Shown: positions 17,315 through 26,561 of the stretch, piece by piece
Numbering within the stretch: position 1 is the first letter of the stretch
Layout of the letters: each line of letters begins with the position of its first letter
Origin: Roseovarius atlanticus
GTDB lineage: Bacteria; Pseudomonadota; Alphaproteobacteria; Rhodobacterales; Rhodobacteraceae
Direction of reading: 5' to 3'
DNA length: 64,000 nucleotides
Assembly (NCBI RefSeq): GCF_001441615.1
Contig: NZ_LAXJ01000002.1
Location: 248,001-312,000, forward strand
Program-made: the position numbers and the translations under genes
The notes under the pieces: generated by a model
Told to the model about the DNA's origin: nothing
The model's database searches: none
The model's input: only the letters and a program-made list of their open reading frames with translations

Positions 17315-17348
17315 GCCGCGCCACGGGATACCGTGGCGCGGCTTTTTT
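17315..17348 (+). terminator. Terminator after the Nramp-like gene
   Basis: A perfect 12-bp stem (17315-17326 with 17331-17342, loop GATA) is followed by TTTTTT. The preceding AAAA could let it work on the opposite strand for the convergent stress-protein gene. Confidence 0.92.
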
Positions 17349-17399
17349 CATGGGCGGGCCGGATGCGACACCCCTGCCCCGGACGCGCGTGCTGCCGCG

Positions 17400-17840
17400 T
17401 CAGACGATGAGCACTGGCACGGGCGAGAGATACGTCACCTTCTGCGAGACGCTGCCGAGAAGATAACCTTCCATCGAGCCCATGCCGCGGCGGCCGATCA
17501 CGACCAGGTCGATGCCGTGATCCTCGACGAATTTCACGATGTTGCGCGAGGTGGGCCCGGCCTTGACGAAGGCGCGCACGTCGGTCTTGCCCGCATCCTG
17601 GGCGCGTTTCTTGGCGGTGCCCACGACCTCTTCGGCGTGGGTGCGCATGGCGTCGTCCATGTTGCCCGGATCGTCGGGACGGACCATGGAGAGCGACGCC
17701 TCGAGCATCGAATGGTGGCGGTAGACGGTCAGGATCGTCAGTGCGGCCCCGCCGCAGAGCGCGGCCATTTCGATGGCCTTGTCCACGGCCAGCTCGGAAT
17801 TGGGCGACCCGTCGAAGGGCACCAGGATGGATTTGTACAT
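17400..17840 (-). CDS. Universal stress protein downstream of the TRAP operon
   Basis: A 146-residue UspA-fold protein. The N-terminus YKSILVPFDGSPNSELAVDKA and the ATP-binding signature GRRGMGSMEGYLLGSVS (G-X2-G-X-G(S)) indicate an ATP-binding member. It starts 14 bp after the stop of the TRAP permease gene and is therefore cotranscribed. In Halomonas elongata the equivalent fourth gene, teaD, tunes the ectoine TRAP transporter TeaABC; the gene order here is the same, so a similar regulatory role is likely. Confidence 0.93.
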   Translation of the reverse strand: MYKSILVPFDGSPNSELAVDKAIEMAALCGGAALTILTVYRHHSMLEASLSMVRPDDPGNMDDAMRTHAEEVVGTAKKRAQDAGKTDVRAFVKAGPTSRNIVKFVEDHGIDLVVIGRRGMGSMEGYLLGSVSQKVTYLSPVPVLIV

Positions 17841-17853
17841 GTCTCTCCTCCGG

Positions 17854-19140
17854 TTACTTGTCGAAGGCCAGGTCCCGCAGGAACAGGGCGATCTGGGGGA
17901 AGAAGATCAGCAGCACGGCGACCGACAGCAGGATGAAGATGAAGGGCGGCGTGCCGCGGATCACCTCCATGTACGGACGCTTGAAGACTGCTATGGCGGT
18001 GAAGATGTCACAGCCGAAGGGCGGCGTGGCCGAGCCGATGGCGACCTGAAGCGTGATGATCGTGCCGACCAGCACCGGGTCGAGGCCGACGGAGTCGACC
18101 ACGGGCGCGAAGATCGGAACCAGCACCAGGATCACAACGATGGGGTCGACGAACATGCAGCCCACGAAGAAGGCGATGGAGATGACGAAAAGCACGCCGA
18201 TCTGGCCCATCTCGTCGATGCCGATGGAGCCGAGGATTTCCTGCGGGATCTGGGCGAAGGAAATGACCCAAGAGAACGCGGCCCCCACGCCGACGAGGAT
18301 GAACACCACGGCGGTGATGAGGCCGGTGGACTTGGCCGTCTCATAGACGCCCTTGAGGTCCATCTCGCGGAAGATGATGACCTCGAGCACCAGCGCGTAG
18401 AGAACGCAGGCCGCCGCCGCCTCGGTCGGGCTGAAGATGCCGCCGTAGATGCCGCCGATGATGATCACCGGAAAGCCCAGCGGCCAGAGCGCCTTGCGCG
18501 CGGCGTTGAAACGTTCGCCCCAGCTGTATTTCGGCTCGGTCGGCACGTTGTGGCGCACCGCGTAGATCCAGGCGTAGACCGAGAACAGGAACAGGATCAG
18601 CAGGCCCGGCCCGATGCCGGCGATGAAAAGCTCGGCGATGGAGGTGTTGGAGACGACGCCGTAGATGATCATGCCGATGGAGGGCGGGATCAGGAAGGCG
18701 ATGTCCGAGGCGTTGACGATGAGCGCGAGGATGAAGCTGTCGTTATAGCCCGCCTTTTGCATCCGGGGGCGCAGGGGCGAGCCGACGGCCACAACGGTGG
18801 CCTGGGTGGAGCCCGAGACCGCGCCGAACATGGTGCAGGCCGCGGCGGTGGACACGGCAAGCCCGCCCTTGAGATGCCCCACGAAGGCCATGACAAGGTC
18901 GATCAGGCGGTTGGCGGATTGTCCGCGCGTCATGATGTCGGCGGCGAAGATGAACATCGGCACCGCGATCAGGGACGCGGGCCGGATGCCGGCCATGATC
19001 TGCTGGATCATGGTTTCAAGCTGACCGAAACCGCCGAACATGGTGTAGAAGCCGACGAAAGCGGCGACGATCAGCGGGATCATCATCGGAAAGCCCAGGA
19101 GCAGAAGGACGACCATGATGGAAAAGATGGTAAGGGCCAT
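17854..19140 (-). CDS. dctM: TRAP transporter large permease (DctM)
   Basis: A 428-residue membrane protein of about 12 segments, the ion-coupled channel subunit. DctM-like features are LGFPMMIPLIVAAFVGFY at the N-terminus, the IPMFIFAADIMTRGQSANRL-type region (here VPMFIFAADIM), GAVSGSTQATVVAVG and a second-half FLIPPSIGMIIYG. It starts 3 bp beyond the stop of dctQ and is followed 14 bp on by the stress-protein gene. Confidence 0.95.
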   Translation of the reverse strand: MALTIFSIMVVLLLLGFPMMIPLIVAAFVGFYTMFGGFGQLETMIQQIMAGIRPASLIAVPMFIFAADIMTRGQSANRLIDLVMAFVGHLKGGLAVSTAAACTMFGAVSGSTQATVVAVGSPLRPRMQKAGYNDSFILALIVNASDIAFLIPPSIGMIIYGVVSNTSIAELFIAGIGPGLLILFLFSVYAWIYAVRHNVPTEPKYSWGERFNAARKALWPLGFPVIIIGGIYGGIFSPTEAAAACVLYALVLEVIIFREMDLKGVYETAKSTGLITAVVFILVGVGAAFSWVISFAQIPQEILGSIGIDEMGQIGVLFVISIAFFVGCMFVDPIVVILVLVPIFAPVVDSVGLDPVLVGTIITLQVAIGSATPPFGCDIFTAIAVFKRPYMEVIRGTPPFIFILLSVAVLLIFFPQIALFLRDLAFDK

Positions 19141-19143
19141 CGC

Positions 19144-19770
19144 TCAGACCTCCTTCTCGGTGTCGTCATACCCTTCGAGCACGGCGGTCGAGAGGTAGAT
19201 ATCCTTGTCGATGATGTTCTTGATGGCGGTCAGCAGGTACTGCACCCCCGTCATGAAGAAGCCGATGGGCACCCAGACAAGGGTGATCCAGACCGGTATC
19301 TGAAGCGAGGGCAGGACGCGGCCCCTGCCCGACTGTGTGAGGATGTAGCCGTAGGCGTAATAGGCCAAGCCGAACATGAAAACGGCGGTAACCAGCGTGA
19401 TCACGATCATCATCAGCTTGCGCGCCTTGGGGGGCATGGTGTCGTAGATCGCGGACATGCGGATATGCCGGCCATGGCGGGCGGCATAGCTGATCCCGGC
19501 AAACGTGATCAGGATGATGAGGATGCGGTTCAGCTCTTCGGAAAAGAAGATGCTGTTCTGAAAGACGAAGCGCCCGACCACGTTGGCGATGGTGTTGGCC
19601 GCCATCAACAGAACACCGACGGCAAGCATCACCGCCTCGATCTTGCTGATGAGAATGTCGATGGTGCCCAGGATCCCGGGCAGCGTGGAGACGTATTCGC
19701 CCGTGGGTTCGTCGTCCACTCCGGTGGTGTCGGTCTGCGACTGGATCTGAGAGCCGTGTTCGTCTGACAT
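19144..19770 (-). CDS. dctQ: TRAP transporter small permease (DctQ)
   Basis: A 208-residue four-TM subunit with a 35-residue hydrophilic N-terminal extension. TM segments appear at about residues 40-65, 75-98, 120-142 and 160-185, and the family segment NIIGRFVF appears here as NVVGRFVF. It sits between the binding-protein gene and dctM in the usual P-Q-M order. Confidence 0.92.
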   Translation of the reverse strand: MSDEHGSQIQSQTDTTGVDDEPTGEYVSTLPGILGTIDILISKIEAVMLAVGVLLMAANTIANVVGRFVFQNSIFFSEELNRILIILITFAGISYAARHGRHIRMSAIYDTMPPKARKLMMIVITLVTAVFMFGLAYYAYGYILTQSGRGRVLPSLQIPVWITLVWVPIGFFMTGVQYLLTAIKNIIDKDIYLSTAVLEGYDDTEKEV

Positions 19771-19799
19771 AGGCTGTCCCCGCGTTCAGTAGACTGGAA

Positions 19800-19829
19800 C
19801 GGCGGCCACGCGGGAAGGCGCAGCCGCCG
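19800..19829. repeat. Inverted repeat between dctP and dctQ
   Basis: CGGCGGC (19800-19806) and GCCGCCG (19823-19829) can pair in the transcript just after the binding-protein stop. Such 3' hairpins often raise the amount of binding-protein mRNA relative to the permease genes. Confidence 0.45.
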
Positions 19830-19841
19830 AACGGGTTATCG

Positions 19842-20855
19842 TTATTGCACGGCTTCGAGGTCGGCCTTGAGCTGATCGAGGATCTTCTTGCCGCCATCCC
19901 CGGTCATTTCGAGGAAGGTTTCCTCGACCGAGGCGCCGGCCTCGACGAAGGGCTGGCGCTCTTCCTCGGACAGGGTGTTGACCTGCATCGAGGGCTTGGC
20001 TTCCTTGATCTTCTCGATGCTCTCTTCGTGCAGGCCCTTCTGGTAGTCGATGATGTGGTCGAAGGCGACGTCGATCGCATTCTGGATCACCGTCTGGTCC
20101 TCTTCCGACAGACCGTCATAGAAGTCCTTGTTGGCCATCACGGCGGTGGTGAAGTTGTTGTGGCCGGCACAGGTGATGACCTCGGTCACCTCGTACATCT
20201 TGGTCGACTCGATGAAGAACATCGGGTTTTCCTGGCCCTGGATGATGCCGGTCTGAAGCGCGCCGTAGACCTCGCCCCAGGGCAACGGCGTGGGCGTGGC
20301 ACCGAAGGCCTTGTAGCTTTCCACCAAGAGCGGGTTGGTCATGACGCGGAACTTGACCTGGTCGAGATCGGGCGGCCCGGTGACGGGTTCCTGCGTGGTC
20401 ATGCAGACCTCGCCTTCGGGGAACATGGTCAAGAGTTCCAGCCCCTGCTCGGCGTAAAGCTCGGGGAACATCTCGTTGATGGCCTTGGAGGTGCGGAAGA
20501 ACTCGCCCAGTTTTTCGGTGTCCTGCGGCAAGAGGTAGGGCACGAAGAAGACCTGCGCCTCGGGGATCAGCGAGCCGGTGAAGCCCGGGCTTTGATCGAC
20601 GAATTGCAGGATGCCGGTCTGGGCCTGTTCCATCGTGTCGGCGGATTCACCCAGCGTGCCGTAGGGGAAGAGCTGCACGGTGTGGTCGGAATTGGCCTCG
20701 ACCTCTTCCTTGAACTTCTGGGCATAGACGCCCTGCACCTCGTCGAGCGCCTCCTCGAAAGCGTAGCGCCAGGTCTCGGCATTCGCGACGCTTGCGCTGA
20801 GCGCAATGCCGGCGGCGACCGCGGCGGCAAAGGATTTGGGCAAAACTCTAGCCAT
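19842..20855 (-). CDS. dctP: TRAP substrate-binding protein, TeaA-like
   Basis: A 337-residue periplasmic binding protein with a Sec signal peptide (MARVLPKSFAAAVAAGIALS...SVANA). It strongly resembles my recollection of the ectoine-binding TeaA of Halomonas elongata: NSDHTVQLFPYGTLGES, SPGFTGSLIP, SKAINEMFPELYAEQGLELL, YKAFGATPTPLPWGEVYG and GQENP are near-identical. The DctP ligand-binding Arg is in FRVMTNPL. Two pocket-region segments differ: FFIEST where TeaA has FWIESG, and HNNFTTA where TeaA has HGWFTTA. An ectoine-like or other compatible-solute substrate is therefore likely but not certain. Confidence 0.93.
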   Translation of the reverse strand: MARVLPKSFAAAVAAGIALSASVANAETWRYAFEEALDEVQGVYAQKFKEEVEANSDHTVQLFPYGTLGESADTMEQAQTGILQFVDQSPGFTGSLIPEAQVFFVPYLLPQDTEKLGEFFRTSKAINEMFPELYAEQGLELLTMFPEGEVCMTTQEPVTGPPDLDQVKFRVMTNPLLVESYKAFGATPTPLPWGEVYGALQTGIIQGQENPMFFIESTKMYEVTEVITCAGHNNFTTAVMANKDFYDGLSEEDQTVIQNAIDVAFDHIIDYQKGLHEESIEKIKEAKPSMQVNTLSEEERQPFVEAGASVEETFLEMTGDGGKKILDQLKADLEAVQ

Positions 20856-21299
20856 GTCATATCTCCCATTTCATTCTTGACTGACCCTAGGCTGAGGGGC
20901 GCGCGGTGAGGTGTCAATCCACTTGTCCGCGCCGCCGGACGCGCTACACCGCCGGCTGGGCCGCCTTGTGCCATCAAACTTATCGTTTTATAACAATGTT
21001 TTGCTCATGAATTCGCCTGAAGTTTTCGGGCGCGACGGATTGCCTGAAAATTAAGCGGCGTTTGTGGTCAACTTGGTGTTTCCCATCGAAATCAGGAGGG
21101 AAAAGCGCGCATTTCGCGGTGAATGCGAACTGTGTCGCGCCGGGACGGGCGCGCCAGAAGAGCGGGCTGAAGCGGCCTGACGCGGGCTGCCCACTGGGCA
21201 AAGAACCGTCGCGGCCCCGGTGTTGTTTGCCGCTTGACGCGGCACCGGAAAGGGCGGAAGGATCGTGCGTTCGGCCCCTTGCGACAGGAGTTTCGCGCC
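20856..21299. other. Divergent promoter region of the TRAP operon
   Basis: These 444 bp separate the TRAP operon from three small genes. An AT-rich tract at about 20968-21010 (CTTATCGTTTTATAACAATG) is the only low-GC segment and probably holds the TRAP promoter. A ribosome site (CAGGAG) for the rightward gene is near 21284. Nothing else is recognisable. Confidence 0.45.
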
Positions 21300-21701
21300 G
21301 TGAATAAAGACGCGTTCGTGGAAGCGCTGACCGCGGCCGCCTATGATGGCGGACGGGTGGCGGGCGACATCCTGCGCGGGGCGGAACATCCCGTCGGGCG
21401 CGGCGTGTCGACCGAGCGTAAGGCCCGTGCCGCGTGGCTGGCCGGGCTGGACGAGGAAAGCCGCGCACGGGTGCGGCAGCTGGTGGACGAAGGCGTTCAT
21501 GCCGGTGTCTTCGGTGTGCTGGCGGTGCTGGACGGGGTGCGCGCGATCGAGGATGGCGCGGTGGCGGGAAAGCTGATGCTGAGCCACGTGGCGCTGGACG
21601 GCACGGAGACGCCGCTGAACCCCGATAGCGGCGAGATGCTGCATGACCTGTTCAACTGGTTCAGCCGAGATGGGGTGGCCAGCGCCCCGTCCGGTGGCTG
21701 A
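21300..21701 (+). CDS. Hypothetical protein, 133 aa, first gene of a SUKH-containing operon
   Basis: The GTG start at 21300 has CAGGAG upstream and gives VNKDAFVEALTAAAYDGG. The protein is soluble and mostly helical, with GVFGVLAVLDGVRAIEDG, then a strand-rich part and LNPDSGEMLHDLFNWF at the C-terminus. I do not recognise the family, but the size and the C-terminal LHDLFN pattern are like small immunity-type proteins found with SUKH genes. The next gene follows after 17 bp. Confidence 0.65.
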   Translation: MNKDAFVEALTAAAYDGGRVAGDILRGAEHPVGRGVSTERKARAAWLAGLDEESRARVRQLVDEGVHAGVFGVLAVLDGVRAIEDGAVAGKLMLSHVALDGTETPLNPDSGEMLHDLFNWFSRDGVASAPSGG

Positions 21702-21718
21702 GCGGCAGAGGAAGGTCC

Positions 21719-22189
21719 ATGGCCCAATGCCGCGAGACCCCCGCGAGCCTGTCGCCTGACGCGTTGGATCTGTTGCAGCGCGTGCTGGGGGCGTCGCTGC
21801 CGCCCGCATACCGCACGCATCTGGCCACCCGGAACGGCTGGATGCCCGAGAAGACGGTGTTTGCCTTTGCCGGGAAAACCGGCACGCGCCGGTCGAACCT
21901 GCACGTGCTTTATGCGGTGAATGCCGCTGAGGATTGGGCCGACCTATGGGCCGTGAACCGGACCTTTGCCGAGGACACCGGCCCGTGGCACCTTTGCATC
22001 GGCGCGGATGACGGCGGCAACCAGCTGGTGCTGGCGCTGAAAGGCCCGGAGCACGGCAAGGTGTTTTTCTGGGCTGTCGACCTGCCCTTTGCGGAGGGGC
22101 TGCGCGTGGTCGCGCCGGATTTCGGCGCGTTCCTGTCGGGGCTGACGGGGCCGGACCCCCTGCCCGGCCGCGCCGACGCGGCGCGCTGA
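21719..22189 (+). CDS. SMI1/KNR4 (SUKH) family protein
   Basis: The 156-residue protein fits the SUKH fold: LPPAYRTHLATRNGW near the N-terminus, then ending in the conserved block LCIGADDGGNQLVLALKG, followed by GKVFFWAVD and DFGAFLSGL. SUKH proteins commonly neutralise nuclease or deaminase toxins of contact-dependent and polymorphic toxin systems, and some have housekeeping roles. AGAGGAAGG precedes the ATG. No toxin gene is adjacent. It overlaps the next gene by 1 bp, so the three genes form one operon. Confidence 0.75.
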   Translation: MAQCRETPASLSPDALDLLQRVLGASLPPAYRTHLATRNGWMPEKTVFAFAGKTGTRRSNLHVLYAVNAAEDWADLWAVNRTFAEDTGPWHLCIGADDGGNQLVLALKGPEHGKVFFWAVDLPFAEGLRVVAPDFGAFLSGLTGPDPLPGRADAAR

Positions 22190-22719
22190 TGCCGCGCTGC
22201 ACCTACTTTTACGCCACCGCAGGGGATTTCATTCAACTGATGCGCCCGGTAGAGGCCGAGGCGGCCTTCAGCTATGTCTGGCTGGCGAATGAAGAGACAC
22301 CGGCGCTTGAGCGCCGTTCGAGCGCCGCCGACATACCTGACCTCTTGCGGGGCTTTCCCGGGCATTTCACGCAGACGCTTTGCCTGGTGCCGTGCGGGGC
22401 CGTTCTGATGCCGGAGTGCCGGGAGACGTCGCGAGGACCGCGGTATTTCCTGTACCCGAAAGACGTGGATGCGGCGGTGGTGTTTCAGCTTCAAGGCGCG
22501 CGTGAGGGCGGCGCGTTGCTGCGGTCGCGCTGGTGGGTGCATGGCGACGCGGAGCACGCGGTGGCCCTGGGACGGGTCATCGCCCGGCACATGCGACGGG
22601 AGTTTCAAAACCTGCGCGGGCCAAAACTGGGGCCCGAGGCGTTTGCGGTGTTGCAAGCCGGAGGGCGGCTGACCTTTGACGTGAACGCCCCGCCAGAGCA
22701 GGATCTGCGGCTGGTCTAG
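22189..22719 (+). CDS. Hypothetical protein, 176 aa, third gene of the SUKH operon
   Basis: Unrecognised family. It starts inside the stop of the SUKH gene (TGATG overlap), which indicates coupling. The sequence suggests an alpha/beta fold: TYFYATAGDFIQLMRPVE, an internal YFLYPKDVDAAVVFQLQGA, and GRVIARHMRREFQNLRG. No signal peptide or membrane segment is present. It may be a second immunity-like or effector-interacting protein; that is inferred only from the operon. Confidence 0.7.
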   Translation: MPRCTYFYATAGDFIQLMRPVEAEAAFSYVWLANEETPALERRSSAADIPDLLRGFPGHFTQTLCLVPCGAVLMPECRETSRGPRYFLYPKDVDAAVVFQLQGAREGGALLRSRWWVHGDAEHAVALGRVIARHMRREFQNLRGPKLGPEAFAVLQAGGRLTFDVNAPPEQDLRLV

Positions 22720-22734
22720 GCCGCGCAGCGGGAT

Positions 22735-22760
22735 GGCGGCGCCGGTGGCCCGGCGCCGCC
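22735..22760. terminator. Strong hairpin between convergent genes
   Basis: An 11-bp GC-rich stem (22735-22745 with 22750-22760, loop TGGC) lies between the SUKH operon and the convergent binding-protein gene. There is no U-run, so it may act with Rho or as an mRNA-stabilising 3' end. Confidence 0.6.
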
Positions 22761-22774
22761 CCTTCGGTGTCAGG

Positions 22775-24373
22775 TCAGGCGTTGAGCCACCAGCGTTCCA
22801 TGTAGCGCTCGCCGTCGAGATCCCAGTTGGTGGCGAGGTTTTCGGGCATTCCGACATCGTCGCCCACGCCGAATACGTAGGACGCGAACATCGGGATTGC
22901 CGAGCCGCCCTGCTCGTTTAGGATCTTCTGCATCTCGAAATACATGTCGCGGCGCTTGGCCTCGTCGAGTTCGGCGCGCGCCTCGATCAGCAGTTTGTCG
23001 AAGCGTTCATTGGACCACTTGGACTCGTTCCACGCCACGCCGGTCTGGTACGTGGTCGAGAACATCTGGTCCTCTACCGGACGGCCGCTCCAGTAGCTGG
23101 TAATGAAGGGCGACTTGATCCAGTGGTCGGCCCAGAAGCCGTCATTGGGCTGACGATTGACCTTGAGGTCGATGCCCGCCCCCTTGGCAGAGTTCTGAAT
23201 GAGGATGGCCGCGTCGACCGCCCCGGCAAAGGCGGCCTCGGAGGCCATGATTTCCAGCTGGATCGAGTCCATGCCGGCCTCCTTGAGGTGGAACTTGGCG
23301 CGGTCGGGATCGTAGGTGCGCTGTTCCAGCTCGTCGTTGTAGAAGCGCTGGCCGGAACCGATGGGGTGGTCGTTGCCGACTTCGCCGTAGCCGAAGAGGA
23401 TCTTGTCCACCAGTTCCTGCCGGTCGATGGCGTATTTCACCGCGAGGCGGATGTTGTTGTCGGTATAGGGATCGACGTCGCAGAGCATCGGCAGGGAATA
23501 GTGCAGCGTGCCGGTGGTGGTTTTCAGGTTGACGCCGGGGCGGCGGCCCAGGAGCGCGGCTGTCTTGAGGTCGACCCGGTCGATCACGTGCACGTCGCCC
23601 GAGACCAGCGCCGAGGTGCGCGCGTTCTGGTCGATGATCGACAGAACCTCGACGGTGTCGAAGAAGGCCACGTCGTCGGACCAGTGGTTGGCGTGGCGCG
23701 AGAGGCTGGAGCTGACACCGGCGTCGTAATTGTCGAGCACGTAGGAGCCGCAGCCGATGTAGTCCTGCCAGTTCATCGTGCCGTCATCGTTGGCGGGCAT
23801 GACCGGCAGATGGTAATCTGTCATGATGAACGGAAAGTCGGCGTTGCCGCTATCGAGTTCGACCACCACGATCAGGTCGCCATCGGCCTTTAGGTCGACC
23901 ACCGGCGCCACGAGCGGACCGGCGGCGGAGGTGTTGCCCTCGCCGCGGTGGTGGTTGATCGAGGCGATCACGTCACTGGCCTTGACCGTGCGGCCGTTAT
24001 GGAACTCAAGCCCGTCGCGCAGCTTGAACGTCCAGGTCTTGGCGTCGGGCGAGGATTCCCAGCTTTCGGCGAGCGAGGGTGCGAGACTGCCGTCGGGGGC
24101 GATTTCGGTCAGGTAGCCCTGGTAGCCGCCGAGCGAGAGGCCGATGGTATAGCCGTTCTCGATCACGCCGGGATCCAGCTTGTCGGTGGTGGCGCCGTGG
24201 CCGCGGGCGACGCGCAGGTGGCCGCCCTTTTTCGGGGTCTGGGCCTGGACCATGTCGGCGGTCAGCGACAGCGCCGAGACGGTCGCGCCGGCGGCGAGGC
24301 CCTGTTGCATGAAGCGGCGGCGCGATATGCGGCGCGTGCGCAGGTCGCGCGTCAGTTTGTCGAGGAAATCCAT
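22775..24373 (-). CDS. ABC transporter substrate-binding protein, peptide/nickel family, Tat-exported
   Basis: A 532-residue SBP_bac_5-type (DppA/OppA-like) binding protein. The N-terminus has RRRFMQQGLAAGATVSALSL, a Tat signal ending MVQAQ. Family segments are LAPSLAESWESSPDAKTWTF, KLRDGLEFHNGRTVKASDV, NIRLAVKYAIDRQELVDKI and FKLH-like KFHLKEAG. It is an orphan: no permease or ATPase genes are adjacent, so the translocator must lie elsewhere. The substrate is unknown. It is transcribed alone, with about 260 bp upstream. Confidence 0.93.
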   Translation of the reverse strand: MDFLDKLTRDLRTRRISRRRFMQQGLAAGATVSALSLTADMVQAQTPKKGGHLRVARGHGATTDKLDPGVIENGYTIGLSLGGYQGYLTEIAPDGSLAPSLAESWESSPDAKTWTFKLRDGLEFHNGRTVKASDVIASINHHRGEGNTSAAGPLVAPVVDLKADGDLIVVVELDSGNADFPFIMTDYHLPVMPANDDGTMNWQDYIGCGSYVLDNYDAGVSSSLSRHANHWSDDVAFFDTVEVLSIIDQNARTSALVSGDVHVIDRVDLKTAALLGRRPGVNLKTTTGTLHYSLPMLCDVDPYTDNNIRLAVKYAIDRQELVDKILFGYGEVGNDHPIGSGQRFYNDELEQRTYDPDRAKFHLKEAGMDSIQLEIMASEAAFAGAVDAAILIQNSAKGAGIDLKVNRQPNDGFWADHWIKSPFITSYWSGRPVEDQMFSTTYQTGVAWNESKWSNERFDKLLIEARAELDEAKRRDMYFEMQKILNEQGGSAIPMFASYVFGVGDDVGMPENLATNWDLDGERYMERWWLNA

Positions 24374-24606
24374 TCTCTTCTCCTTGTTGGACCGGCCTTT
24401 TGGTGGCCGTTTTTATATTGCCGGGGCTTGTGACGGGTGTGATGCCGCCCCTTGAGGCGCAGCTTAACGCGACTTTTCGCGATCTGTCTCGTGGATGTTT
24501 GCGCGATGCGCGATTTCCGCCGGCAAGTGGCGGGTTTTTCAGCGCCCTGCCCGCCCTTGCGGCGGTGCAAGCGGATGCCGGGCGGCCACACGTGGGCGAT
24601 ATGCCC

Positions 24607-24633
24607 GCGTGGGTTGTCACCCACCCTACGCGG
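24607..24633. repeat. Dispersed palindromic repeat, copy B
   Basis: This copy has GTGGGTTGTCACCCAC and the CCTACGCGG tail, one base different in the loop. It abuts the stop codon of the racemase-family gene, where it can act as its 3' hairpin. Confidence 0.85.
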
Positions 24634-25383
24634 TCAGGCGACGGCGGTGCGCACGCCTTCGGTCTGAAAGAGCCGGCCCGGCCCCCAGCCGCGGGCATCC
24701 GTGCCCGCGCGGCCCAGCACGTGCCAGATCAGCGCCTGGTTGGAGCTGATGACGGGCAGGCCCAGTTCGGATTCCAGCGCGTCGATCACGCCGAAGGTGC
24801 GCAGGTTGGTGCAGGAGGTGAAGATCGCCTGCACGCCCTTGGCCCGGGCCGCCTCGGTGACGGCGGCGTGGGTGGAGGATTCGGTGATGCGGGCGACGCG
24901 GCGGTCGTCGGTTTCGCCGAAGCTGAGGTTGTGGACCACCTCGATGCCGCGCGACTCCAGGAAGTTGCGCATGGGGGCGATCACCTGCGCCGAATAGGGC
25001 GTGACCATCGCGATGCGGGAGGCGTTGAGCGCGCGGAGCCCGGCCACGACCGCGCTGATCGGGTTGGTCACGGGCACGCCGGGATGGGCCAGTTGCACCT
25101 GTCCCTCGACGAGGTCGGGGCCCATCAGGGCCGAGGCGGAGGTACAGCCATAGCCCACGGCGTCAAGCTCGCCCGGCAGAAGGGCTGCGGAGGCGGCCAT
25201 GCGTTCCTGCATCGAGATCAGGTTTTCGGCCGTCACCTCGTTGTCGGAAAAGATGCGGGTGTGGTGCGCGGCGACGTCGCGGCCCGAAAGGACATGACGC
25301 GCCTCGGTTTCCAGTGTTTCGTCGGTGCTGAGCACCACGAGGCCGATGCGGGTGCCCATGCCGGTGTCGAGGTCGTATTTCAT
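24634..25383 (-). CDS. Asp/Glu racemase superfamily enzyme (maleate isomerase-like)
   Basis: The 249-residue protein belongs to the maleate cis-trans isomerase / arylmalonate decarboxylase branch. Two catalytic-type cysteines occur in symmetrical positions: GYGCTSAS at about residue 80 and FTSCTNLRT at about 193. The glycine-rich [13 protein letters not shown] and [15 protein letters not shown] segments fit the fold. Substrate could be maleate or a related 2-substituted dicarboxylate. Its ATG overlaps the anmK stop, so it is the second gene of that operon. A palindromic repeat abuts its stop. Confidence 0.85.
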   Translation of the reverse strand: MKYDLDTGMGTRIGLVVLSTDETLETEARHVLSGRDVAAHHTRIFSDNEVTAENLISMQERMAASAALLPGELDAVGYGCTSASALMGPDLVEGQVQLAHPGVPVTNPISAVVAGLRALNASRIAMVTPYSAQVIAPMRNFLESRGIEVVHNLSFGETDDRRVARITESSTHAAVTEAARAKGVQAIFTSCTNLRTFGVIDALESELGLPVISSNQALIWHVLGRAGTDARGWGPGRLFQTEGVRTAVA

Positions 25384-26498
25384 CGCGAGCTTCCGTCCGG
25401 CCAGCTGACGGTTCCGCCCGCCACCGCCGCCGCGACGCCGGTTGTCGCGGGGCAGGATGTCGGCAATCCTCTTAACACGCGGACGGCGAGGTGACCAAAG
25501 GCTTGTGCTTCGAGCATGTCACCGTCGAGGCCCACCGCCTCGACCGGGTCGACCACCGCGTCGAGGGCGGCGCGCAGCATGGCCATCATCACGGGGTTCT
25601 TGCGCCCGCCGCCGCAGACCAGCAGGCGTTCGGGCGGGGATGGGCAATGTTCCATCGCCTGCAGCACCGCCGCCGCGCTCATCGCCGTAAGAGTGGCGGC
25701 GGCGTCGGCGTCGCTGAGTTCGTGCACGAGGGTGTAGAGGTCGGAGAACGCGTCGCGGTCGAGGCTCTTGGGCGGGATCTTGCGAAAGTATGGCTCATCG
25801 AGAAAGAGCTCGAGCGCGCCTTGGGCCACGGTGCCTTGCAGCGCCAGCGCGCCGTCGCGGTCGCAGGGCTGGCCCCGTCGCTGCATCATTAGGTCGTTGA
25901 TGGGGGCGTTGGCGGGGCCGGTATCAAAAGCCAGCAGCGCACCGTTCTGGTCGGGGCGGTCGCGGCTGGGGTCGATCCAGGTGATGTTGCCTACGCCGCC
26001 AAGGTTAAGAAAGGCCAGCGGGCGGTCGGCCCCCATCCACTTGGCGCAGGCGAAGTGGAAGAACGGGGCGAGCGGCGCGCCCTCTCCGCCCAGGCGCACG
26101 TCCGCGCTGCGGAAATCCCAGATGACCGGCAAGCCGAGATGCATGGCCAGCGCCTCGCCATCGCCCAACTGGTGCGTGCCGCGCCCTTGAGGGTCGTGCG
26201 CGAGGGTCTGGCCGTGAAAGCCGACGATCTGCGCGCCCTCGAAACGCGACAGGACGTCGACATGGGCCTGCTGGACGAGCGGCAGAACCTCCTGGCCCAC
26301 CTCGCCCGGCCATTTGCCCAGGGCGTCGCGCAGAACGGCCTCTTCGGTGGGGGAATACGCGCGATAGGCGCTGTCGCCGAAGGCAAAGATCGTCTCGCCG
26401 TCAGTCTGGACCATGGCGGCATCGACCCCGTCGAGAGAGGTGCCCGACATCGCCCCGAGCGCCCACACCGGGCCGCTCTTCAAACCGGGCTTCAACAT
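25380..26498 (-). CDS. anmK: Anhydro-N-acetylmuramic acid kinase
   Basis: A 372-residue ASKHA-fold kinase that phosphorylates and opens 1,6-anhydro-MurNAc during cell-wall recycling. The N-terminus has the signature [18 protein letters not shown], followed by [34 protein letters not shown] and [14 protein letters not shown] 26498 is chosen because AAGGAAAAGG lies immediately upstream and the signature then falls near the N-terminus; the frame stays open far upstream only as an antisense shadow of tyrS. It is divergent from tyrS and coupled to the racemase-family gene. Confidence 0.95.
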   Translation of the reverse strand: MLKPGLKSGPVWALGAMSGTSLDGVDAAMVQTDGETIFAFGDSAYRAYSPTEEAVLRDALGKWPGEVGQEVLPLVQQAHVDVLSRFEGAQIVGFHGQTLAHDPQGRGTHQLGDGEALAMHLGLPVIWDFRSADVRLGGEGAPLAPFFHFACAKWMGADRPLAFLNLGGVGNITWIDPSRDRPDQNGALLAFDTGPANAPINDLMMQRRGQPCDRDGALALQGTVAQGALELFLDEPYFRKIPPKSLDRDAFSDLYTLVHELSDADAAATLTAMSAAAVLQAMEHCPSPPERLLVCGGGRKNPVMMAMLRAALDAVVDPVEAVGLDGDMLEAQAFGHLAVRVLRGLPTSCPATTGVAAAVAGGTVSWPDGSSR

Positions 26499-26561
26499 GG
26501 CCTTTTCCTTCGCCTGAACCATCCCTATACATGCCGCGCAAAACCAGCTGGGACAAGCGAT

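Noticed and set aside
17773..19767. A 664-codon plus-strand open frame rich in Asp, His, Glu and Gly.
   Set aside because: It is antisense to dctM and dctQ, which have clear membrane-protein sequences; its composition is a GC-rich mirror artefact.
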